IMG/VR virus record: IMGVR_UViG_3300009537_000210
Span: 1-21,164 of that record
Length of the DNA: 21,164 nt
Direction: 5' to 3' (one strand)
DNA from: a virus
Of the stretch, positions 7,572 to 13,497 are shown piece after piece (the first letter of the stretch is position 1; every line of letters begins with the position of its first letter). A program made the translations under genes and the position numbers. The notes under the pieces were generated by a model. It had not been told where the DNA came from. It worked only from the letters and a program-made list of their open reading frames with translations, and searched no databases.

Positions 7572-9578
7572 TTACGCGTTGCTGGCCGGCCGATGACCTT
7601 GGAACTTGATGTAATCAATGGCCACCGTGCAAGCCGTCTGCGCATCCACCGCGCTGTCACCCCAAATGTAGGGGATCAGCAAGGCCGTTGTCGCTACTGC
7701 GGTTGCCCGGGTAGCTCGGAGAACGCCGTCGATGTAGAACCTGGCATCCCCAGAAGCATCAACTTCGATGCGCAAAACCTGGTAGGTATTAACGGCCGGA
7801 ACATCCGTCAAAGGTTCTTCAGCGGCTGCGTTGCCAACCGTGCCTCCATTGGTCGAACATGCCTGCCACTGCGCCGTGGTTGCATCGGTGTCGAACACGA
7901 AGGAAATGGCGTTGGCGATGCCAGCGTCATCCGCAACTACCCCGCTGTTGACGGTGTAATTGGCAACCTCCGTGTCATTCGCCAGCACGTCGCCAAGGCC
8001 GAAGCCCCACGAACAGCCGGTAATCGCCGAGAACGAAACGCGCGTCTCGAATACCGTCTTGCCGAGGCTGATCAGAGATCCCTTGGCCACCAGGATCAAG
8101 CTCATCACGGTCTTGTCTTGGGCGTCGTTGGCGGCGCCGTTGATCATCGTGACCTGGCCTTCAGGCGCCGTGACCGTGGCAGCCGCTTGCGCAGCACCAG
8201 TCGTGCCGTCGAACGTGATCCAGTTATTTGTCGTGTCAAGAGCGGCAGCAAGGAAGTCGTCGAAGACCTCGAAGTGCGTCTCGGTTGTGGGCTCGGCAGC
8301 CGACTTCTTGGCATACCACTGGGTCGCCGAAATCGCTTTGAACGTGGCTTGTTGTTTCGGCCCAAGGATAAAGGCTTCATCCGCTGCCAGTTCGTTGATC
8401 ACATCATCGCCGGCATTCACCGTCCAAACCTTCACCGCATAGATCGGGTGATCGTTGATGACCGTGTACTCCAGCAGATCGGCCGCAGCGGGCAAACTGA
8501 CTCCAGCCGCACCATCGGCGCCAGTAACGATCGTCAGCTGATCCACAAGCGCCGCTGCATCCCCCTGACCTGTTCCAGCCGCGGCCAGCGTATCAGCCGA
8601 GAGCTTGAAGAAGTCGCCGTCGCCCATTGCGAAGTCGCCATTGGAATCGCGAACCATGAAAGTGCCGGTCGCGCCTGGGTCAGGAATCGTCAGGGTAGAT
8701 CCCTGACCAAACGAGGCATTTGTAACGACAACTTCGTGATCCGCAGCGTTGTCGGCCGCCTTGAACACCAACTCACCGCGCTGGGTCGTCGGTGCCGGCA
8801 AGACCAGCGCTTCATTGGTCTCCCAAACCGTCGCGCTGATCGCGCGGAACGTCAGTTGCCCGCCAACCGGAATGTTGACCGACAGGTCGACGGCCAGGGC
8901 GTTGATGCTGTCCCCGCTGAACGGGAACACTGCTAGGCTTGCCGCACCGGAGTTCTTGACGGTGATCTTCCGCCCCTGCACTGCGGTCGGCAGATTGACG
9001 CTATCCCCGGCGGTCGCGCAGGTTGTGACGTTGTTGAACTCGCCGGTGAGGGCCGTGCCCGGGTTGGCGCCGCCAGCAAGGGCCGTGATCGTGGTGTTGT
9101 GGTCGTAGGCGTTCGGGGCGCTCGACGTGATGTTGGTCGCGGTGATGGCGCCGAACACTTCGGTCGTGCTCACCCCACCGAGACGGATGTAGTTCCCCTG
9201 CACCACGCAGATGTACCACACGCCGTCGCCGGCCAGATGCTCTACCCCCGTACCCGTCGCCACAGAATCGATGGTGCTGGGCGAGGTCGCGAATACCTGC
9301 ATGGCAAGCGCCGCGGAGTTCTTGACGAAGTGGGATTCCCCGACCATCGCCAGAGGCAGCAGGATCGAATCGGCGGCCGTCGCAACCACGGTGACATCGT
9401 GAAACGAACACTTCTTCTTCAACGGGGTTGCGTTCGCCTGCCCGCCGCCGGCATACGCGGTAATGGCCGTGTCAAAGCCGGTGGGGGTAATGATCGACAT
9501 CACCTGCGTCAGCGCGTTAACGATGCGCTTGTCGTTGATGCTGTTCAGGTACTCCTGAATGTCTGACTTCATGCTCAT
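7572..9578 (-). CDS. Putative capsid decoration/head fibre protein with lectin-like C-terminus, 668 aa
   Basis: Residues 1-33 are a helical leader (SDIQEYLNSINDKRIVNALT). Three related beta-rich modules follow at about 35-135, 160-255 and 340-425. Modules 1 and 2 share ITA.AGG...(A/T) near the start, then VTT.ATA.DS..LP and VKNS. Modules 2 and 3 share TF(R/K)AISAT.W at their ends. A region at 290-330 (TIPDPGATGTFMVRDSNGDF) looks like a linker. Residues ~435-668 resemble a concanavalin/LamG-type fold, with FEVFDDFLAAALD, a strand-rich middle, TYQVLRIEVDASGDARFYID and IDYIKFQG. The start ATG at 9578 has GGAGA seven bases upstream; an upstream in-frame extension to 9620 lacks such a site. Its position just past the capsid block suggests capsid decoration, but a tail fibre is possible. 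Confidence 0.8.
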   Translation of the reverse strand: MSMKSDIQEYLNSINDKRIVNALTQVMSIITPTGFDTAITAYAGGGQANATPLKKKCSFHDVTVVATAADSILLPLAMVGESHFVKNSAALAMQVFATSPSTIDSVATGTGVEHLAGDGVWYICVVQGNYIRLGGVSTTEVFGAITATNITSSAPNAYDHNTTITALAGGANPGTALTGEFNNVTTCATAGDSVNLPTAVQGRKITVKNSGAASLAVFPFSGDSINALAVDLSVNIPVGGQLTFRAISATVWETNEALVLPAPTTQRGELVFKAADNAADHEVVVTNASFGQGSTLTIPDPGATGTFMVRDSNGDFAMGDGDFFKLSADTLAAAGTGQGDAAALVDQLTIVTGADGAAGVSLPAAADLLEYTVINDHPIYAVKVWTVNAGDDVINELAADEAFILGPKQQATFKAISATQWYAKKSAAEPTTETHFEVFDDFLAAALDTTNNWITFDGTTGAAQAAATVTAPEGQVTMINGAANDAQDKTVMSLILVAKGSLISLGKTVFETRVSFSAITGCSWGFGLGDVLANDTEVANYTVNSGVVADDAGIANAISFVFDTDATTAQWQACSTNGGTVGNAAAEEPLTDVPAVNTYQVLRIEVDASGDARFYIDGVLRATRATAVATTALLIPYIWGDSAVDAQTACTVAIDYIKFQGHRPASNA

Positions 9579-9670
9579 GATGGTTCTCCGAAAAAAGGAC
9601 GAAAGGGGCGAAATGCCCAACCGCTATACTGAGTACGATCGGCCTTTTTTAAGGGCCGTTTGCTGCTACT
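9579..9670 (-). promoter_or_regulatory. 92-base intergenic region before the decoration-like gene; weak signals only
   Basis: This is one of the largest gaps between genes. On the minus strand it contains an imperfect inverted repeat GGCCCTTAAAAAAGGCC (9636-9652), an AT-rich GTATAG near 9625 that could be a -10 box, and a short GGGC/GCCC hairpin followed by CCTTTCGTCCTTTTTT next to the ribosome binding site. None is a textbook promoter or terminator: the -35 match is poor and the hairpin has only four base pairs. It may carry a phage-specific promoter or weak terminator for the following gene. Confidence 0.3.
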
Positions 9671-10225
9671 TCACGCCTTCTGCTGCATCCACTGCGCGAA
9701 CATCTTACGGCCTTCCTGGGTGTCTTCCAGCAGGTCGATACGGTGTGTGGTACTGGTGCGTCCGGTCAGGCGGTTGAACTCGCGACCGGAACCGTCTTTT
9801 CCGAACGAGGATGCCTGCGCGGTTTTCTTTGCCGCGATGAGCGAATACAGAAACTTCCGTTTGATTCGCTGCGGGACGCCACGCTGAATGTACTGATCGG
9901 TCCCGTTGTGCCCGCTCTGCACGAAAATGGGGGCGTCCGGGTCTTCGCTGCCCTGGATCAGGATGGTGACGTACTCGTTCATGAACGCTGCGTCTTTGGC
10001 CTTCGCCTCCATCTTGGCCTCGGGGATCACTTCAATCTGGCTGTGGCGAACGCTCGCTGGGCCGGTAGCGGAAATCTCCGCTTCACTTCTGGCTCCATCC
10101 AGGTCTTTGGTGCTGATCATCGGCTTGCGCCGCAAGCTGCGCAGGCGCTGGTCGTTAGCAAGCTGCTTCGGTGTGCGGGACGGCTTGGTGGCCGCTGCGA
10201 CTTCGTGGGGTTTGAGACGTGGCAT
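9671..10225 (-). CDS. Conserved-looking head-region protein, 184 aa, unknown function
   Basis: The N-terminal ~80 residues are basic and Lys/Arg/Ala-rich, probably disordered (PRLKPHEVAAATKPSRTPKQ). The C-terminal half has a beta-rich core (NEYVTILIQGSEDPDAPIFV), then QYIQRGVPQRIKRKFLYSLI, a layout I recall from proteins found near the capsid gene of unrelated short-tailed phages. There is no catalytic motif that I can see. ATG at 10225 has GAGGA about five bases upstream. The gene is preceded by a GC-rich hairpin and followed by a 92-base gap. The basic tail could bind DNA or the capsid interior, which is inference. Confidence 0.78.
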   Translation of the reverse strand: MPRLKPHEVAAATKPSRTPKQLANDQRLRSLRRKPMISTKDLDGARSEAEISATGPASVRHSQIEVIPEAKMEAKAKDAAFMNEYVTILIQGSEDPDAPIFVQSGHNGTDQYIQRGVPQRIKRKFLYSLIAAKKTAQASSFGKDGSGREFNRLTGRTSTTHRIDLLEDTQEGRKMFAQWMQQKA

Positions 10226-10236
10226 GTGATCCTCTT

Positions 10237-10265
10237 GAAAATGACAAGGCCGCCCGGAGGCGGCC
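10237..10265 (-). terminator. Probable intrinsic terminator, weak T tract
   Basis: On the minus strand a perfect 7-base-pair stem GGCCGCC / GGCGGCC closes a TCCG loop and is followed by TTGTCATTTT. The stem is very stable but the T-tract is interrupted, so termination may be partial. It lies between the 166- and 184-residue genes, about 12 bases before the next start codon. Confidence 0.65.
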
Positions 10266-10299
10266 CTGTCGTGGTTGATGAACTACTCGAACTACTGGG

Positions 10300-10800
10300 T
10301 TAAGACGTCTGCGGCCTGTCGGGCAGCACGCCGCACTGCACGAACTCGCTGGTCGTCACGCCGGTCGCGGCCCAAGCCCCGGTACACGGAACGAAATCTG
10401 ACGCCGAGGGGGCGGTGCGAATGAGGCAATATCCCCAGACCATGAAGTCATCCGGCAAAGACGGGAACTGCGGAGCCCGCTTGAACGCGCCGGGGGTCGT
10501 GGTGATACCGACCTCGGTATCCTCGATGCTGCCCTGGCACACCTTGTGCGTACCATCGGCTTGCTGCCCGACGACAAGAACCGTGGCCTTATTATCGGTC
10601 AGGGTTTTGAACGCGGCGCCAGTTGCGTAGTCCGTGGTCGGAAGCGCTTCGTTCGTCAGCGCGGAGACTTCGGTCACGAATTTCCCGCCGATCATCCCTT
10701 GGGACGTGACGGTGGTGGTGATGCTCAGTCCTGTGCCTTTGATCAGTTTCGGGCTGGTCAAGCACAGGGTAAGTCCTGCTCTCAGCAAATGCGATTGCAT
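10300..10800 (-). CDS. Protein immediately downstream of the capsid gene, 166 aa, unknown
   Basis: The protein is beta-rich with few charged residues: SITTTVTSQGMIGGKFVTEV, then KATVLVVGQQADGTHKVCQG and a C-terminal stretch with three cysteines (GYCLIRTAPSASDFVPCTG, VQCGVLP). I do not recognise a family. Beta-rich proteins of this size next to a major capsid gene are often decoration or cement proteins, so that is the leading guess. ATG at 10800 has AAGGA eight bases upstream and follows a strong terminator by about 15 bases. Confidence 0.75.
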   Translation of the reverse strand: MQSHLLRAGLTLCLTSPKLIKGTGLSITTTVTSQGMIGGKFVTEVSALTNEALPTTDYATGAAFKTLTDNKATVLVVGQQADGTHKVCQGSIEDTEVGITTTPGAFKRAPQFPSLPDDFMVWGYCLIRTAPSASDFVPCTGAWAATGVTTSEFVQCGVLPDRPQTS

Positions 10801-10814
10801 GATGATGTCCTTTT

Positions 10815-10845
10815 GAAAAAGATAAACCCCGCCGAAGTGGCGGGG
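10815..10845 (-). terminator. Strong intrinsic terminator after the major capsid gene
   Basis: On the minus strand a perfect 7-base-pair GC stem CCCCGCC / GGCGGGG closes a five-base loop ACTTC and is followed by TTTATCTTTTT. It lies 38 bases past the capsid protein stop codon and about 15 bases before the next start. It would give a discrete capsid transcript end and reduce expression of downstream genes. Confidence 0.9.
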
Positions 10846-10883
10846 CTATTAGTTCACGCGAAAGGTCAGGAGAAGCACCGTTA

Positions 10884-11921
10884 TTACGTGAGGACGCTGA
10901 CGCCCATCTCGGTCACGGCCATCCAGCCGTGGTTGGTCACCAACCCGACATCGTAGAACGTGCCGGAGACGTAACCGCGCTCGCCAGTCGGATCGGACTT
11001 GTCCTTCTGATTGACCGGGATATGGCTGAAGTCGATTGCATCCAAGCCTCTGAAGGCGACATGCCCCCATGCGTACTTGGCGACGGTGAACATCTGGTAG
11101 ATATCAACCGAGGTTCCGCTGGTCGTCTTCAGGCCGCTGGCTACTGCTGTTGCGGCGCCGGCGTCGGCTACCTTGGGCATGTCCGGCGATGTGACAAACC
11201 TGTGCGCCCCGACCGCTCCAAGCTCGCGCTTGTGGATGCGCTTCTCGCCACCGTAGTCCTTCACGGCGACGTAGCCGGCCAGCTTCTCGATGTCGGCGCG
11301 CGCGTCGGTATGCACGTAGTTGATGAACGCCATCGAGAGCGCCTGCGTGCCGTACTTGACGGTCGAGGACATCATCTCGGTTACGTAGTCCGCATGGTTG
11401 CCTTCCAGATTCCGGGTGATGCGGTCCAGCAGGTTCACGCTGACCGCTTCATCGACGGTTAGCCGGGTCGTTCCGCCCGCGTAGAAGCGGTTGGTGCAGC
11501 CCTGCATGGCACCGAGGTAGACGAGTTCGCGGACCAAGCCAAGGCGCTCACCAAGCTGCTCCTCCATCCAGGCCGGCATATCGTCTTCGCCGAGGGACTT
11601 CTGGCGCTCGGTGTAGCCGTACAGCGCGCCGTACTTCGCAACCGTCGCGCTCGTGTCCAGAATCGTGATGCTGTCCACGTCCGGGGTCATGCCCTCTTGA
11701 ATCAGGTGTGCAGCGGCGGTCGTGCTGAACACGTTGGGGGCCGCGGCCGTTGCGCCAAACGGCACAACCTGACGGAACACGACGGTATCGCCGGCCCGGA
11801 CCTTGGCCTTGTAGACTTCGCCTGACGCCTCGACCACTTGCTTGTGGATCGCGTGCTTCAGGATCATTCCCAGTTGTTTGCCGATCCTCTGGCCTGGGAC
11901 ATCGTAGGTAGCTTCGCTCAT
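10884..11921 (-). CDS. Major capsid protein, N4 gp56 family, 345 aa
   Basis: This looks like the N4 gp56-type major capsid family (HK97-like shell proteins of N4 and many other podoviruses). Characteristic stretches are the start YDVPGQRIGKQLGMILKHAI, the beta strand region KVRAGDTVVFRQVVPFGA, the helix with ARADIEKLAGYVAVKDYGG and the C-terminal FYDVGLVTNHGWMAVTEMGV. It is slightly shorter than the ~400 residues of N4 gp56. There is no protease or maturation site that I can identify. ATG at 11921 has GAGG eight bases upstream, 11 bases past the scaffold gene's stop. It is followed by a strong terminator. It should form the icosahedral shell around the scaffold and portal. Confidence 0.9.
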   Translation of the reverse strand: MSEATYDVPGQRIGKQLGMILKHAIHKQVVEASGEVYKAKVRAGDTVVFRQVVPFGATAAAPNVFSTTAAAHLIQEGMTPDVDSITILDTSATVAKYGALYGYTERQKSLGEDDMPAWMEEQLGERLGLVRELVYLGAMQGCTNRFYAGGTTRLTVDEAVSVNLLDRITRNLEGNHADYVTEMMSSTVKYGTQALSMAFINYVHTDARADIEKLAGYVAVKDYGGEKRIHKRELGAVGAHRFVTSPDMPKVADAGAATAVASGLKTTSGTSVDIYQMFTVAKYAWGHVAFRGLDAIDFSHIPVNQKDKSDPTGERGYVSGTFYDVGLVTNHGWMAVTEMGVSVLT

Positions 11922-11932
11922 AATCTTGCCTC

Positions 11933-12925
11933 TTATTCGTCAACCGAGGCGAATCCTCGTTCCATGGCTTCGCGCTCGGAAATGGGTCTGTGGCTCGGCG
12001 TTGGCACCCCTCTCGGGGTGATCGCGGCATCGAGCCGCTTTTTGTTGCGCGCTTCCGTTTCCGCGGCCTTAGCGGCGGCTTTCCTCTGATCGGCGTAGAG
12101 GTCCAGCATCTTGATGGCATCGGCGGCCTTGCTGCTCGCGCCCAGCGCCTGGACTTCAGGGGCCTGCGCTTCCCGCCATGCCGCGAATTCCGGCGTCTTT
12201 ACGTCGTCTTCCCAGTTCTCGTACTTGCGATCGATCTTCGCCATTTCACGAGCCTCGGCTTTTGCCTCGCTGGTGGCCTGCGCGATGATCTGGCTCATTT
12301 CGGTCTTCAACCCGGCGACATCGACATTGGGCGGAAGGGCCAGCTTTGCGAGCCGCGCCTCCATCCGCACGTCGATGCGCTTGTCGATTCCCGCCTGCCA
12401 GGCAGGGAATTCTTCCAGCAGTTCCTGCCACTCCTTGTCGTTCTCGGCTGCCGCAGCGATCTGCGCTTGGGTGGGTGCATCACCGCCCGCCTTGGTCACG
12501 GCTTTCGCGGCTTCCATGGCGGTCCTCAGTGCATGCACACCCTCAAGCGCCGCTCCCGTGCGGCCTGCGATGCTCTTGACGTCGTGCTGGAGCTTGTCGA
12601 TGACGCCGACCTTGCCTGAAATCGCCTCCAGCGTCTGCCTGACCTTCGGCGGCACGCCTTCCCATTCGGCTTCGGCAGTGGCCTTCGCGGCGGCTTCCTC
12701 GGCTGCTTTGGTTTCGGCGGCGATCTCGGCCTCGGTCTTCGTGGGCTTGTCGTCGGTCTTGGGATCTTGCTTCGGTTCGGCGTTTTTCTCAGCCTTCGCC
12801 TCCGTTTTCACCACCGGCTCATCGACCGATTCAAAGGCGGCTTCGGCGGCGGCTTGGTCCGCTGCGGCTTTGGCGGCCAGATCTTCAGCGCTCAGTGCAT
12901 CGTCCTTCGTGATTACTTGCGTCAT
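11933..12925 (-). CDS. Probable scaffolding protein, 330 aa
   Basis: The protein is highly charged, Ala/Glu/Lys-rich and mostly helical. Residues ~10-95 are almost wholly A, E, K, D and T with repeated (A)EA(A) and KTEAKAEK patterns. A central coiled-coil-like region (RQTLEAISGKVGVIDKLQHD) and a second helical region (IDRKYENWEDDVKTPEFAAW) follow, with a basic C-terminus (AETEARNKKRLDAAITPRG). Low hydrophobicity, helical bias and position directly before the capsid gene are classic for scaffolds. I see no serine-protease motif, so it is not obviously a fused prohead protease. ATG at 12925 is preferred to the in-frame codon at 12946 because GAGAGGA lies directly upstream of it. Confidence 0.82.
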   Translation of the reverse strand: MTQVITKDDALSAEDLAAKAAADQAAAEAAFESVDEPVVKTEAKAEKNAEPKQDPKTDDKPTKTEAEIAAETKAAEEAAAKATAEAEWEGVPPKVRQTLEAISGKVGVIDKLQHDVKSIAGRTGAALEGVHALRTAMEAAKAVTKAGGDAPTQAQIAAAAENDKEWQELLEEFPAWQAGIDKRIDVRMEARLAKLALPPNVDVAGLKTEMSQIIAQATSEAKAEAREMAKIDRKYENWEDDVKTPEFAAWREAQAPEVQALGASSKAADAIKMLDLYADQRKAAAKAAETEARNKKRLDAAITPRGVPTPSHRPISEREAMERGFASVDE

Positions 12926-12944
12926 GGTTCCTCTCGGGGGCAAC

Positions 12945-12967
12945 AAAAAAGCCGCTCAATGGCGGCT
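12945..12967 (-). terminator. Intrinsic terminator before the scaffold gene
   Basis: On the minus strand a perfect 6-base-pair stem AGCCGC / GCGGCT closes a six-base loop and runs straight into TTTTTTG. It lies about 50 bases after the stop of the 70-residue gene and 20 bases before the scaffold start codon, separating the portal transcript from the scaffold-capsid unit. Confidence 0.88.
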
Positions 12968-13017
12968 GATGGTGCGGAGGGCTTTTCAGTCGTCCGCGGT
13001 GATCTGTCCTGCCGTCG

Positions 13018-13230
13018 CTACTCGGCGCTCGGCTCCTTCTTCGGATCCTCGCAAAGCGCGATTGTCGCCTTCGCCCGGGCAATCTCCCCGCGGGTATGTT
13101 CGGTTTGCTCGATCGGGCGGCTCTTGTCGTTGTACCGCCTCAAGGCCTCAAGCTCGGACTCCAAGTGCTTGCGCAGCTTCACCACGCCAGGGCTGTGTCG
13201 CTCGTCGTGGGTAAGAAGGGGCGCGGTCAT
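13018..13230 (-). CDS. Small helical phage protein, 70 aa, unknown
   Basis: Predicted to be mainly helical: VVKLRKHLESELEALRRYND, then the basic RGEIARAKATIAL helix. The pattern of a charged helix, a YND turn and an RG(E/R)IA helix is one I recall from small proteins encoded after portal genes in other short-tailed phages, but no function is known to me. The ATG overlaps the upstream stop codon (ATGA), which indicates translational coupling. It ends the portal unit before a terminator. Confidence 0.75.
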   Translation of the reverse strand: MTAPLLTHDERHSPGVVKLRKHLESELEALRRYNDKSRPIEQTEHTRGEIARAKATIALCEDPKKEPSAE

Positions 13231-13490
13231 CAGTGCCTCGTCGCGTTGCCGCGCACCTGCTCGACTGCGGTATTCACCATAGTCTGCTCAGGCTTCGAAA
13301 CGACCGGGACCGCCCGGTACCAGTACGATCCGGCATCACCTTCGGCCACGTCCATGCACTGCTCGCCTGCCACCAGACGGCCCATGATCGAGGGCTCCTT
13401 GACCCATTCCGGTACGTCATGCTGCATCACCGGCTGCCACCCGTCGCGCCCGTTGGCGCTGCGGTAGATTACAAGGACGGCTTGTTTCAT
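13230..13490 (-). CDS. Small phage protein, 86 aa, unknown
   Basis: The protein begins MKQAVLVIYRSANGRDGWQP, a short beta-rich start with a hydrophobic strand, followed by a Trp-containing region (DVPEWVKEPSIMGRLVAGEQ) and SYWYRAVPVV. I do not recognise a family. ATG at 13490 has GAGG six bases upstream and lies eight bases past the portal stop; its own stop overlaps the next start. Expression is therefore linked to the portal transcript. No catalytic residues or membrane segment are evident. Confidence 0.75.
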   Translation of the reverse strand: MKQAVLVIYRSANGRDGWQPVMQHDVPEWVKEPSIMGRLVAGEQCMDVAEGDAGSYWYRAVPVVSKPEQTMVNTAVEQVRGNATRH

Positions 13491-13497
13491 GATGTCC

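Noticed and set aside
7593-8936. Long plus-strand open frame (447 codons) opposite the decoration-like gene
   Set aside because: It is fully antisense to a gene with recognisable beta repeats and a good ribosome binding site. Its translation is Arg-rich, has no motif, and looks like a shadow frame from GC-rich coding DNA.
9636-9652. Intrinsic terminator at the GGCCCTTAAAAAAGGCC inverted repeat
   Set aside because: The stem is imperfect and is not followed by a T-tract on the minus strand.
12111-13214. Plus-strand open frame (367 codons) opposite the scaffold gene
   Set aside because: Its Ser/Ala-rich translation mirrors the Ala/Glu-rich scaffold codons, and it crosses the terminator at 12945-12967 and three minus-strand gene boundaries.
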